Positions 27,355 to 37,511 of a stretch of DNA of 64,000 bases are shown piece after piece. The stretch is taken from contig NZ_CP040094.1 of the NCBI RefSeq assembly GCF_013343235.1, positions 4,774,501 to 4,838,500 on the forward strand. Reading direction: 5' to 3'. Source of the stretch: Nostoc sp. TCL240-02 (GTDB lineage Bacteria; Cyanobacteriota; Cyanobacteriia; Cyanobacteriales; Nostocaceae). Position 1 is the first letter of the stretch; each line of letters begins with the position of its first letter. Position numbers and translations under genes: made by a program. The notes under the pieces are model-generated. The model was not told the origin of the DNA and ran no database searches. It worked only from the letters and a program-made list of their open reading frames with translations.

Positions 27355-27744
27355 TTAGCTGATTTTATCAGGACTTACCCGAAAATCGCTAAAAACCGGA
27401 TGAATTTTTGATAAATACTCGTTAACGAGTCTTTGAACTCCGTTGATGAACCTCAGAGCTTCGTGAATGAGTCTTTGAACTCCGTTAATGAACCTCAGAG
27501 CTTCGTGAACGAGTCTTTGAACTCCGTTAATGAACCTCAGAGCTTCGTGAACGAGTCTTTGAACTCCGTTAATGAACCTCAGAGCTTCGTGAATGAGCCT
27601 TTGAACTTCGTTAATGAACCTCGGAGCTTCGTGAATGAGTCTTTGAACTCCGTTGATGAACCTCAGAGCTTCGTGAATGAGTCTTTGATACTCGTGAATG
27701 AGGCTTTGAATTCCATTAATGAAGTAAAATGGGCGGTTATTCAA
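27355..27744 (-). CDS. possible repeat-protein ORF over a 42-bp tandem repeat (doubtful)
   Basis: On the minus strand 129 codons are open from a TTG at 27744 to TAA 27355-27357. They encode seven or so copies of a 14-residue unit, FINGVQRLVHEALR, itself two heptads. The stop lies three bases upstream of the TPR-protease start, a spacing that would allow coupling. Against coding: no ATG, no clear ribosome-binding site, and the plus strand is also open (149 codons, SLNSVNEPQSFVNE units) because a 42-bp unit without stops keeps all frames open. I rate the repeat certain but its translation uncertain. Confidence 0.3.
   Translation of the reverse strand: MNNRPFYFINGIQSLIHEYQRLIHEALRFINGVQRLIHEAPRFINEVQRLIHEALRFINGVQRLVHEALRFINGVQRLVHEALRFINGVQRLIHEALRFINGVQRLVNEYLSKIHPVFSDFRVSPDKIS
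27420..27720. repeat. 42-bp tandem repeat with 21-bp sub-unit
   Basis: The unit GAGTCTTTGAACTCCGTTAA-TGAACCTCAGAGCTTCGTGAAC (42 bases) recurs about seven times with few substitutions. Each unit splits into two related 21-base halves (7 codons each). The repeat stops 70 bases before the TPR-protease start. Confidence 0.85.
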
Positions 27745-27755
27745 TACGATCCCAA

Positions 27756-27820
27756 AGACGCGATAAATCGCCGTCTCTACAAAGGATTGATTCTTGTAAA
27801 GACGGCGATTTATCGCGTCT
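27756..27820. repeat. large extragenic palindrome
   Basis: AGACGCGATAAATCGCCGTC-TCTACAA (27756-27782) and its inverted copy 27794-27820 form a 27-bp stem with one mismatch and an 11-base loop. This CGCGATAAATCGCCGTC palindrome type is widespread in Nostoc genomes; part of it recurs at 27825-27835. Confidence 0.7.
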
Positions 27821-27878
27821 CTTTTATCGCGTCTCTTGCCTTAACCGAACAGTATTGGGCGGTTATTCTCAGGGGAAA

Positions 27879-28967
27879 TTAGACTTGAGGGCAGTTGTTA
27901 AGAAAAACAGGTTGGCCGCCTTGCTCAAGAGATAGCGTTAGTGCAGCGAGAATTTCTACTAACTGTGTGCCTACCCAGCCAGACGAAAACTCTGAGGGAG
28001 TATTGGTAAGGATAGAGTCAACAAAACGAGAGCAAACTCGCCCCAATGGTTCCCCTGGTTCTAATTCCACCACCACCTGCTTTTGATTTACCGGAATAAA
28101 ATGATTGTTCTGCTGTTCAAATTCCCCATGTAGCAGCGTTAGAGGTGACGATCGCGACATTTCATCAAAAATCAAACTACCAAGGCTACCTACAATCCCC
28201 AGCCGTCGCTGCTTATCAGGATTCAGCCAGCACAAGTGAATATAAGCTTGAAAGCCATCTGGGTATGTCAGTGTTAGCCATACTAAATCAGCTAAACCTT
28301 GAAACAGAGAAGGATTTATATCTTTCTTCCCCTCTGCTCCCCTGCTCCCCTGCTCCCCTGCTCCCTGTAGCCACACCGTACCCGTTGCTTGCACTTTCAC
28401 AGGGGTCTGACCTAGCCAAGCGTTAAAGATAGCAATATCGTGAATCGCTAAATCCCAGAGCGCATCAACATCTTGGCGGACAGGCCCTAAATGGGTGCGT
28501 GTCGCGTAGCCATAGCGTAAATCTCCTAATTTACCCGCCTGTACTACAGTTTGCCCTTGCTCAACTGCTGGGTGAAATAAATAAGTGTGGTCAACCATGA
28601 GTATTAAATGATGCTGCTCTGCTAACTGGCAAAGTTCCCGACATTCTGCTGGGTCGAGAGTTAGCGGTTTTTCAGCTAAAACATGGTATCTGTTTTGGAG
28701 AGAGTCTTTAATTAAAGCATAGTGGGTGGTAGCCGGAGTTGCGATCGCAATTCCTGTCAACCCTGGCACTTTTTTTAAATCTTCCCATTGGGTTGTTAAT
28801 ACTACATTTTCATCTAAATTAAACTGCTGTTTGACCGCCGCTAATCGTTCTGGATGGGGGTCTACTACAGCAACTACATTTACTTGCGGATGTGCTAAGA
28901 AATTCCGCAGCAGATGCACTCCCCAACGCCCAACTCCGATAACAGCAATTTTAATTTGGTTTGTCAT
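27879..28967 (-). CDS. Gfo/Idh/MocA-family NAD(P)-dependent oxidoreductase
   Basis: 362 residues from ATG 28967. The N-terminal Rossmann strand reads IKIAVIGVGRWGVHLLRNFL, with VAVVDPHPERL after it. The catalytic EKP motif is HVLAEKPLTLDPAECREL, followed by HHLILMVDHTYLFHPAVEQG and, in the C-terminal domain, DALWDLAIHDIAIFNAWLG. Such enzymes oxidise or reduce sugar or cyclitol substrates with NAD(P). Substrate unknown. A spacer of simple CCCCTGCTC-type repeats encodes part of the protein (about 28330-28370: GEQGSRGAEGKK), an insertion in a surface loop. The start codon is embedded in an STRR tract. Confidence 0.8.
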   Translation of the reverse strand: MTNQIKIAVIGVGRWGVHLLRNFLAHPQVNVVAVVDPHPERLAAVKQQFNLDENVVLTTQWEDLKKVPGLTGIAIATPATTHYALIKDSLQNRYHVLAEKPLTLDPAECRELCQLAEQHHLILMVDHTYLFHPAVEQGQTVVQAGKLGDLRYGYATRTHLGPVRQDVDALWDLAIHDIAIFNAWLGQTPVKVQATGTVWLQGAGEQGSRGAEGKKDINPSLFQGLADLVWLTLTYPDGFQAYIHLCWLNPDKQRRLGIVGSLGSLIFDEMSRSSPLTLLHGEFEQQNNHFIPVNQKQVVVELEPGEPLGRVCSRFVDSILTNTPSEFSSGWVGTQLVEILAALTLSLEQGGQPVFLNNCPQV

Positions 28968-29035
28968 TAGTTATTTGTCATCTGTTATTTGTCATTTGTC
29001 ATTAGTTATTTGTCAACAAAGGACGAGGGACAAAT
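28965..29035. repeat. STRR-type heptanucleotide tandem repeat
   Basis: On the minus strand the sequence is a degenerate run of (ACAAATG/ACAAATA) heptamers reaching into the oxidoreductase start codon (…ACTAATGACAAACC). This is the short tandemly repeated repetitive type described from heterocystous cyanobacteria. Confidence 0.7.
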
Positions 29036-29083
29036 GACCAGTGACAACCAAATGATTATCGGCTAATTGTCAGTCTTTTAAGC

Positions 29084-29803
29084 TCAGGGTATTTGCGGAT
29101 TAGGGATTGCTAAAAAAGCTACTTTAGCTGCGGCTTGTTCAGCAGTTTTGATCGATCGCCCCTTACCAACTCCTAGTTTCTTTCCATGCAGCCACACCTC
29201 AGCCATGAAACGTTCTTGATTATGGTGTGGTTGAGTGACTTCCACAACTCGATATTCTGGTAAAACTTTAAATTGCGCCTGAGTCCATTCTTGAAGAGCA
29301 GCTTTGTAATTAAGTCTGGCAGGATCGAGGCGAATTTCTGTTGTTAGTTCTTGGAAGTGCGGATCTAGCCAAGACCGGATCAATTCCAGATTTTGAGTAC
29401 TTAAATAAAGCGCACCCAGAACTGCTTCAAAAGCATCTGCCAGTCGTGACTCTTGACCAACTTTATCAGCCGTAGCACTACCGGCGACTAGTAAGTATAA
29501 CTCCAAACCATAAACTCTGGCTAATTGGGCGAGAATGCGATCGCTCACTAACACCGAACGAATTGCCGCAAAATCCCCTACTGGGCAATCGGGATAATTT
29601 TCCCACAACACAACAGCCGACACCAGCCGCACCACTGCATCGCCAACAAACTCCAATTGTTCATAATTCGCCGAATCAGAAACAGTGGGATGAGTCAGTG
29701 CTAAATCTAGCAGTTCCCACTTGATAGGTGCTTCTCGCGACAAACCTAATTTTTGGACTAAACTTTCGAGTTGCCGTTGACGGCGTGGGTAGGCAAGGGG
29801 CAT
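29084..29803 (-). CDS. rnc: ribonuclease III
   Basis: 239 residues. The RNase III signature is YEQLEFVGDAVVRLVSAVVL, with the metal-binding E51 and D55; the second metal site is in ESRLADAFEAVLGALYLST (D and E). A double-stranded-RNA-binding domain occupies about 160-239 (NYKAALQEWTQAQFKVLPEY, GKGRSIKTAEQAAAKVAFLA). It cleaves rRNA precursors, mRNAs and antisense duplexes. It is co-oriented with rnpB just upstream, so two RNA-processing genes are neighbours. The 5' flank is a GGGGAAG low-complexity tract. Confidence 0.93.
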   Translation of the reverse strand: MPLAYPRRQRQLESLVQKLGLSREAPIKWELLDLALTHPTVSDSANYEQLEFVGDAVVRLVSAVVLWENYPDCPVGDFAAIRSVLVSDRILAQLARVYGLELYLLVAGSATADKVGQESRLADAFEAVLGALYLSTQNLELIRSWLDPHFQELTTEIRLDPARLNYKAALQEWTQAQFKVLPEYRVVEVTQPHHNQERFMAEVWLHGKKLGVGKGRSIKTAEQAAAKVAFLAIPNPQIP

Positions 29804-29872
29804 TGGGGGGAAGGGGGAAGGGGGAAAGGGAAAATACTAAGTCCTAACTCCTAAACTCAGCACTAAAAAAGG

Positions 29873-30288
29873 GGGAAAGAGCAGTACATAAGCCGGGTTC
29901 TGTTCTCTTGCGAGGGCAGTTATCTATCTGGGACGCTTGTTACCAAACGCCTCTAGCGGCTCTCGTTGAGCGGAACTGGTAAAAGACCAACCGTAGTTCC
30001 TATCGCCTTGCTCCCAACTGGGGTTTACCGAGCCAGCACCTCTCGATACTGCTGGTGCGCTCTTACCGCACCTTTGCACCCTTACCAGATCAATTAAAAA
30101 TGTAAAATTAAAAATTGTTCATTTTACATTTTTAATTTTTAATTGATCTGGCGGTATCTTTCTGTGGCACTATCCTCACGATCGCTCGCACTGGACGTTA
30201 TCCAGCAAGTTTGGTCTTTCGGGAGCCCGGACTTTCCTCAGCTCAGTGATTATGACTGATCTGCAACCGCCTGCGTCTACTCTTTCCT
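29873..30288 (-). ncRNA. rnpB: RNase P RNA (bacterial type A)
   Basis: Read on the minus strand, the 5' end has GGAAAGAGTAGACGCAGG and then the universally conserved GAGGAAAGTCCGGGCTCC near 30245-30220, the CGATCGTGAGGATAGTGCCACAGAAA region near 30180-30155, AAGGGTGCAAAGGTGCGGTA near 30085-30060, TAAACCCCAG, and the conserved 3' region with AACAGAACCCGGCTTATG near 29910. The first and last bases pair (GGAAAGAG with CTCTTTCC), which sets approximate ends. RNase P RNA removes 5' leaders of pre-tRNAs. A 67-base hairpin is inserted between conserved elements at 30085-30151. Exact ends are uncertain by a few bases. Confidence 0.93.
30085..30151. repeat. inserted hairpin within rnpB
   Basis: CCAGATCAATT (30085-30095) and AATTGATCTGG (30141-30151) bound an AT-rich inverted repeat built from AATTAAA and TGTAAAAT units. 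It sits in an expansion region of the RNase P RNA where heterocystous cyanobacteria are known to carry STRR insertions. Confidence 0.75.
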
Positions 30289-30329
30289 TAGATCCAGTGT
30301 AATCTTGGATGGCATAGTCTGTCTGGTTG

Positions 30330-31028
30330 CTATTGCTTTTTTTTATTCCAAGGTAGAGCGTAAGTCCAAGGTAGTTTCCTGACTGTGAAAGGACAATTGA
30401 TAATGCTAATGGGAGGAAAATCACGACCTGGGGCTAGACCCAAACGCACTTCAGACACTCTGAGTACCAGTTGCAGGGAAAAGTCCAACTCCTTTTTTCT
30501 GTTAATAAAGTCGTTGTACAATTTTTTTTGCCCTTTTTGCAGCCCATTGATATCAATTAGTGGTTTTTTTGCTAAATAGGTTCCAGCTACTTGATCACGC
30601 TCAAATACATCTTCTGCTGTCACTGTTTCAGAAAGTGTTTTCTTGGGAGCAATCAAGCTAGGACTTTGGGGTACTGCTAAGTCGCGGGTTAAATCTGGTG
30701 ATTTCCGAATGACGCGACGCGATTGCTTGCTATGTTCAACTACTAAAGAACTGTTATCCCAGTCAACGTATAGGGCAACATTATCTGATTTATTTTCAAT
30801 GCTAATTCCTAAATCTTTCAAATCGTCAATTGGGTATGAGGCTTTGAGTTTAAAGGAAATTCCAATTTTATCATCGAGATTTTGTTCTTTGAGTTGCTCG
30901 TCAACTATTCCTTTTTTAAACTCAAACTTAACTTGATCATCGATAGATTCAACCATGCGGTTAAAGATATAGGAAACACCGATAATATAAACTGTCAAAA
31001 CTACTAAATTCTGGTCGCTACTCCTCAT
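30330..31028 (-). CDS. unknown protein with an N-terminal hydrophobic segment
   Basis: 232 residues from ATG 31028. A single short hydrophobic segment (LVVLTVYIIGVSYIFNRMVE) is at the N-terminus, followed by a soluble alpha/beta region (IGISFKLKASYPIDDLKDLG, NVALYVDWDNSSLVVEHSKQ) and a second half with SETVTAEDVFERDQVAGTYL and RVSEVRLGLAPGRDFPPISI. I do not recognise the family. It ends 42 bases from the rnpB 5' end on the same strand and could carry rnpB promoter sequence within or after its 3' end. Confidence 0.55.
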   Translation of the reverse strand: MRSSDQNLVVLTVYIIGVSYIFNRMVESIDDQVKFEFKKGIVDEQLKEQNLDDKIGISFKLKASYPIDDLKDLGISIENKSDNVALYVDWDNSSLVVEHSKQSRRVIRKSPDLTRDLAVPQSPSLIAPKKTLSETVTAEDVFERDQVAGTYLAKKPLIDINGLQKGQKKLYNDFINRKKELDFSLQLVLRVSEVRLGLAPGRDFPPISIINCPFTVRKLPWTYALPWNKKKQ

Positions 31029-31091
31029 AAATTAAAATATTAACTCCTGTAATAATGAATGTATATTTGATTCGTCATCCATCTGCAATTA

Positions 31092-32237
31092 TTAATTACG
31101 CTTAATTGTTACAGAGTTTTGCAACCAGCCCCGTTGCCAAAAAAAGAATAGCAAACCAAGTGCGATCACTGCCATAACTGCCAAGCAAAGTGGATAACCC
31201 CAATACCAATTCAACTCAGGCATATTATATGGCGATTTTTCGGTATTGAAGTTCATACCATATATTCCGGCCACAAAAGTCAGTGGAATGAAAATTGTTG
31301 AAACTACCGTTAGTACTTTCATGATTTCATTCATTTTATTGCTCACTGCCGAAAGATACACATCCATTAATCCAGATGCTAGTTCTCGATAAGTTTCTAC
31401 CATGTCCATAACTTGCACTGTATGGTCATAACAATCTCGCAAGTAGATTCGCACTTCTTCACTAATCAAATCACTGCCATCTCGAATCAAAGAATTAATT
31501 GCATCTCGCTGTGGCCAGATAGCACGACGTAGTTGCAGTAGTTCTCGCCTAATTTGATAAATATTTTGTAGTGTTTGTGGGGTTGGTTTAACTATTACCT
31601 CCTCTTCCAACTCTTCGATGCGCTCCCCATAAAGCTCCAGCACTGGGAAAAATCCATCAATAATTGCATCTAATACAGCGTAAGCTAAATAATCCGCTCC
31701 TTGTTTACGGATGATACCTTTGTTTTTTTCAATTCGCGATCGCACCGCTTCAAAACAATCATGTTCTGGTTCTTCTTGGACTGTCAGTAAATAATTTTTA
31801 CCTAATATCAAACTTACTTGCTCGCTGTAAAAACCACACGATCTTTCCTTTGGTACTACCATGCGGGCAATGAATAGTAATTGGTCTTCATAATCTTCGG
31901 TTTTAGGACGCTCTGGTACATTGACTATATCTTCTAAAACGAGAGGATGTAATTCAAAAACGTGACCCAATCGTTGTAATATATCTTGACTGCCTAAACC
32001 TTGTACATCTACCCAAGAAATGGATTCCATCTCCAGATATGGAACACATTCTTCTGGAGTTGCCATTTGTTTGCGGATGAAATTGCTTTGGTTATAGTCA
32101 ATCAAGAAAATTATCGGTGGCGGAGAATCTTCATCAATAAAAATTGTTCCAGGTATAGTACCTGGTTGGTGATGGAACTCATCTTTTTTATATAGCCTAG
32201 TTACTATTTTGGGAAGACGACGCAGTTTTCGTACCAT
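31092..32237 (-). CDS. corA: CorA-family magnesium/cobalt transporter
   Basis: 381 residues from ATG 32237. The large N-terminal cytoplasmic domain contains ISWVDVQGLGSQDILQRLGH and LHPLVLEDIVNVPERPKTED. The stalk helix has ELYGERIEELEEEVIVKPTP and RRAIWPQRDAINSLIRDGSD. The C-terminus has two helices (STIFIPLTFVAGIYGMNFNT and a second near 345-370) separated by the YGMNFN selectivity loop and the periplasmic ELNWYWGYP. The basic tail (FFFWQRGWLQNSVTIKRN) is typical. CorA forms a pentameric channel that takes up Mg2+ (or Co2+/Ni2+). Single gene. Confidence 0.92.
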   Translation of the reverse strand: MVRKLRRLPKIVTRLYKKDEFHHQPGTIPGTIFIDEDSPPPIIFLIDYNQSNFIRKQMATPEECVPYLEMESISWVDVQGLGSQDILQRLGHVFELHPLVLEDIVNVPERPKTEDYEDQLLFIARMVVPKERSCGFYSEQVSLILGKNYLLTVQEEPEHDCFEAVRSRIEKNKGIIRKQGADYLAYAVLDAIIDGFFPVLELYGERIEELEEEVIVKPTPQTLQNIYQIRRELLQLRRAIWPQRDAINSLIRDGSDLISEEVRIYLRDCYDHTVQVMDMVETYRELASGLMDVYLSAVSNKMNEIMKVLTVVSTIFIPLTFVAGIYGMNFNTEKSPYNMPELNWYWGYPLCLAVMAVIALGLLFFFWQRGWLQNSVTIKRN

Positions 32238-32755
32238 ACAATATTACCTAGATTGGAAATTGGGAATTGGGAATTAAACAAGTTCCTCTTTACACAGTTC
32301 TTAGTAAAGAAGTAAAATTCCTTACTCAGAACCCATTAGGCGTTTTTATTTATTTCAGCTTTTGCTATTAATATTACAAAAATTAATACAAAGACTGTAG
32401 TTTTTAAATTAAGCAGTTCTTTAAATTTGCGAATTTAGGAATCGGCATTTTTTTAGTAGTTAGTTGTATTCATGATTAATAACTGATAACCATGATGATT
32501 AAGCTAATCGTCATTTAAATTGCATCATTTTTATGGTAGTAAAAGTTGCAAATCCTCTCCCTTGCTCCCTGCCCCCTGCCTCCCTGCGATCTCAATGTGC
32601 AATCTTATTTGCTTAACAGCTTACTTTTATTTATGCCCAGCTACTTCCCAGCAATAGAGATAACATATCGGCTCTGAATCAGCAATGCTATAAAAAAAAC
32701 AGTTTGCCTTAACAAGACAAACTGCTGAAAAAATATTTATCTGGGTGAGCAGAAG
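32238..32755. other. gene-free stretch between corA and groEL
   Basis: No open frame is credible. The stretch has an ATTGGGA repeat remnant near 32258-32275, a CCCTGCC-rich tract near 32560-32585 and the groEL terminator at 32692-32724. Confidence 0.45.
32692..32724 (-). terminator. intrinsic terminator of groEL
   Basis: On the minus strand, CAGTTTGTCTT (32724-32714) pairs with AAGGCAAACTG (32710-32700), giving an 11-bp stem with a three-base loop, followed by a run of eight T (32699-32692). It lies 32 bases past the groEL stop. Confidence 0.85.
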
Positions 32756-34441
<1,686 letters not shown>

Positions 34442-34470
34442 TTATTTCTCCAGCGCTTCCATTAGACAAT

Positions 34471-34497
34471 TTAGCACTCACAGAGCAAGAGTGCTAA
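34471..34497. promoter_or_regulatory. CIRCE operator (HrcA binding site)
   Basis: TTAGCACTC-N9-GAGTGCTAA is an exact match to the CIRCE consensus, at -33 to -59 from the groEL start. HrcA repressor bound here would switch off groEL at normal temperature. The intervening spacer is ACAGAGCAA. Confidence 0.95.
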
Positions 34498-34595
34498 TCT
34501 CTCAATCAGCTCAAGTTACAAATGGAAATAAAAAAATTGATTAATATACAGGTGATGTTCTTTATAGATACTGGCAGTAATGCTTGAATTGGGAG

Positions 34596-35678
34596 ATGAA
34601 TCTAGACAACTCCCTTAAGTCCCTTGGTATTGCCGACCCTAGCGGCACCGGCTGGTTGGCAGTAGTATTTACGTTCCTTTTGGCTTGGCTTGTAACGTGG
34701 CGTTCAATTCCGACAGTCCGCAAATTTGCCTTACGGGTAGGTTGGGCTGACCAACCCAACGCTCGGCGACTCAATCGCGAACCTTTACCCAATGCAGGGG
34801 GGCTGGCTATCTACGCGGGTGTCATTGCCGCACTGGTATTAGCTAGCCTTTTACGACCGATCGAACTCCAAAACGTATTGGCTCAGGTGCTCACTATTCT
34901 GTTAGGAGGTTCGATATTAGTCCTGGTGGGCTTTATCGACGATCAGTTCGGCTTACCACCCTCTATTCGATTGTGGGCGCAAATTGTCACGGCACTGTTG
35001 CTAGTAGCTAATGGCATCAGTGTAAAAGTGCTGTTTGGTACTCCTATCGACTCGTTCCTGTCTATGTTGCTGACGGTACTGTGGGTAGTAGGAATTACCA
35101 ACGCCATCAACTTGATGGATGGTATGGATGGTTTGGCAGGAGGAATCAGCTTTATTACCGCCATGAGTTTGTTGGGGGTTGCAGCCCAATTTAATAACCG
35201 TGCGGCGGCAATCTTGGTACTCGCAGCTTTAGGAGGTGCTGCATTAGGCTTTTTACGCCATAACTTCCATCCGTCACGAATTATTATGGGTGATGCCGGA
35301 GCATACTTTTTTGGCTATGTGCTGGCAGCAACTAGTATTTTAGGCAAACTGCAACAAAACACAGTTTATGCACTAATTCCCACGGTTTTATTTCTATTGT
35401 TGCCAGTAATAGACACCACCCAAGTATTTGTACGGCGGCTACTAGCAGGAAATAACCCTCTTAGCACTCCTGGCAAAGATCATCTGCACCACCGCTTACT
35501 TGCTTGGGGACTTTCCCAGCGCCATGCTGCGTTCACACTTTGGTCAATTACCTTATTTTTCAACTTGCTGGCAATGAGAATACAAGGTATGAGTTTGGCT
35601 GTAATGATGACTACCGCCAGCAGTATTGTCATTCTTTTGGGCTTTACTGTCTGGCAAAGAATACGCCAACAGCCTTAG
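34596..35678 (+). CDS. MraY/WecA-family polyprenyl-phosphate GlcNAc-1-phosphate transferase
   Basis: I prefer ATG 34596 (MNLDNSLKSLGI, about 360 residues). Ten or eleven membrane helices are visible. Family motifs are present in order: RRLNREPLPNAGGLAIYAGV, the catalytic-aspartate loop VLVGFIDDQFGLPPSIRLWA, the substrate loop ITNAINLMDGMDGLAGGISF, FHPSRIIMGDAGAYFFGYVL, and the DHLHHRLL near the C-terminus. The DHLHHRLL type is characteristic of WecA/TagO-like enzymes that move a HexNAc-1-phosphate from UDP-sugar to a polyprenyl phosphate, starting cell-surface polysaccharide or glycolipid synthesis; true MraY differs there. Acceptor and sugar are inferred. It is divergent from groEL. Confidence 0.85.
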   Translation: MNLDNSLKSLGIADPSGTGWLAVVFTFLLAWLVTWRSIPTVRKFALRVGWADQPNARRLNREPLPNAGGLAIYAGVIAALVLASLLRPIELQNVLAQVLTILLGGSILVLVGFIDDQFGLPPSIRLWAQIVTALLLVANGISVKVLFGTPIDSFLSMLLTVLWVVGITNAINLMDGMDGLAGGISFITAMSLLGVAAQFNNRAAAILVLAALGGAALGFLRHNFHPSRIIMGDAGAYFFGYVLAATSILGKLQQNTVYALIPTVLFLLLPVIDTTQVFVRRLLAGNNPLSTPGKDHLHHRLLAWGLSQRHAAFTLWSITLFFNLLAMRIQGMSLAVMMTTASSIVILLGFTVWQRIRQQP

Positions 35679-35714
35679 TTGCTTGTAGGGTCAGCATTGC
35701 AATGCTAGCCCTAC

Positions 35715-36063
35715 TGGTCTGTCTCATTGAATTTGAAAGAGCAGAGAACGAACCGCACACCCCTTCGGGGAAGCAAGCTACGCACAGCGTCTCGCAGAGA
35801 AAGAAGAAAAATTAAGAATAGGTTCACCCATCATATTTAAGAAGACAGACTACTGGTTCATCGCATTAATTCTGAAGGGTTATAAAAGTTCGTAGTAAGG
35901 ACTTTAGTCCTTGATTTGAGCGATAAATCGCTCACTACAAACCTATCAAAAGTTTTGATAGGTGAATCAGTTTTTAAATTTCTCTTCTTTATCTCTTAAC
36001 TTTGCGCTCTTTGCGTCCTTCGCGGTTCGTTCTCTTATCTCTCAAATTTAATGAGACAGACCA
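35715..36063. mobile_element. MITE-like element with long terminal inverted repeats
   Basis: The left end (TGGTCTGTCTCATTGAATTT...GAACGAACCGC, 35715-35755) and the right end (GCGGTTCGTTCTC...AATGAGACAGACCA, 36022-36063) are inverted copies about 42 bases long with a few differences. The interior contains a palindrome (GTCCTTGATTTGAGCGATAA region), a nested GACAGACTACTGG end and CTTTGCGTCCTTCGCGGTTC. No transposase is encoded. A smaller element with related tips is at 61656-61790. Confidence 0.7.
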
Positions 36064-36138
36064 CTACTCTGGTTTTTTCTCAATTAACCAAAAATTCAAG
36101 CTTGAGAACATTACGAATTACGAATTAAGATGCAGTGC

Positions 36139-37275
36139 TTAAAAATCTACCCCTCGTTTAAGTTCAACACCTTGATTTGCATAGTGTTTGTGGCAATAAA
36201 CCTCTGAATGAACGCTAGCCAAATCGAAGTATGCTGGTTGATTTTGACAGCGGCCAGTGATGATGATTTCGGTGTCGCGGGGTTTGCGGAGCAAGGCTTG
36301 AACAATGGGTTCAACGGGGAGTAGTTCTAAGTCAACGGTGGGATTGAGCTCATCGAGAATAATAGTTTTATACATTCCAGAGGCGATCGCAACTTTTGCG
36401 ATTTCCCAACCTCGTTCGGCTTCTACATAGTCTAATTCTTGCCGGGAATTGCGCCAAACAATCGCATCTCCACCACAGCGCTGATGATCCACCACTTCTG
36501 GATATGACTGCTGCAAAGCAGCGATCGCAGCATCTTCTGTGTAGCCACTACCACCTTTAAGCCACTGCATAATTAACACACGAGTAGACCCTGGATGATT
36601 GATTCCCCTACCAATAGCTTGTAAAGCTTTCCCCAAAGCACTAGTAGACTTGCCTTTACCAGCACCAGTATAAATTTCAATCCCTTCCAGGAATAGGGCT
36701 TTGGCTGTGGGATGGTGATGAGGTTTCATTTCTGAGTGCAAATCTGCAATATCAAGCAACTTTTGCGGTGCGGCGCGTCCGGTAGCAATGATTTCTAACT
36801 CTTGGGGTTTGGATTTTAATGTCTTTACCACTTCATCTACTGGTAGCAAACCCAAATCTAGAACGGGGTTAATTTCATCCAAGACAACAACTGAATATAA
36901 ACCGCTAGCGATCGCACCTTTGGCCACATCCCAACCCCGCATCGCCTCATTTCGGTCAAAGGTGGTAATTTCTTCTGGGCCAAAAAATTCGGCTCTCCCT
37001 GTGCGAACTTGGTCTATTAAATGGGGAAACCCGCGCTGCAAAGCTGCGATCGCTCCATCTTCGTCATAATCCCGTTCCGGCCCTTTTAAAAAGCGCAGCA
37101 GTAAAACACGGTTAGAATCGCTAGGCGTATTTATCCCTAACCCAATAGAGCGCAAAACCACCCCCAAAGCCGCTTGAGACTTACCTTTACCCACGCCATC
37201 GTAAACGTGAATTTGACCAATGAGCCGTTCTTGACGCACTTGCGCCGTGCGAATACCGATACCGTTCCTTGTCAT
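36139..37275 (-). CDS. cob(I)yrinic acid a,c-diamide adenosyltransferase, two fused CobO/BtuR domains
   Basis: 378 residues from ATG 37275, about twice the usual 180-200. Residues 20-185 and 195-370 are two CobO-type domains with their own P-loops, GVGKGKSQ (27-34) and GAGKGKST (204-211), and each repeats the family landmarks RGWDVAKGAIASG / RGWEIAKVAIASG and VVVLDEINPVLDLGLLPVDE / IIILDELNPTVDLELLPVEP, then ATGRAAP and ITGRCQNQ. CobO transfers the adenosyl group of ATP to Co(I) corrinoids in adenosylcobalamin synthesis. The domains are diverged from each other, so this is an old duplication. No other cob genes are adjacent. Confidence 0.82.
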   Translation of the reverse strand: MTRNGIGIRTAQVRQERLIGQIHVYDGVGKGKSQAALGVVLRSIGLGINTPSDSNRVLLLRFLKGPERDYDEDGAIAALQRGFPHLIDQVRTGRAEFFGPEEITTFDRNEAMRGWDVAKGAIASGLYSVVVLDEINPVLDLGLLPVDEVVKTLKSKPQELEIIATGRAAPQKLLDIADLHSEMKPHHHPTAKALFLEGIEIYTGAGKGKSTSALGKALQAIGRGINHPGSTRVLIMQWLKGGSGYTEDAAIAALQQSYPEVVDHQRCGGDAIVWRNSRQELDYVEAERGWEIAKVAIASGMYKTIILDELNPTVDLELLPVEPIVQALLRKPRDTEIIITGRCQNQPAYFDLASVHSEVYCHKHYANQGVELKRGVDF

Positions 37276-37511
37276 CTCTCGAAAAGCTATAAGTGGCAGT
37301 CTTTAATCTTACCTAACGTCTTGTAATCTTAGGTAGAGAAACTAGCCCTCTAGCGTTTCCGTACAAATCTCAGCTTGATGTATTAACAATATCAATCAGG
37401 GAATACTGGCACACGAGCATAGTAAAGGACAAGAACAATGTAATAATTTCCCCCATCATCCTCACTATCCCAGTTATACTCTCTACAGTTAAACCTTACC
37501 CTTGACCATTT

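Noticed and set aside
27420..27720. Tandem repeat considered as a CRISPR array
   Set aside because: Units are contiguous without unique spacers; it is a direct tandem repeat.
30176..30424. 82-codon minus-strand frame
   Set aside because: Lies across the conserved 5' half of rnpB, so it is an RNA gene shadow.
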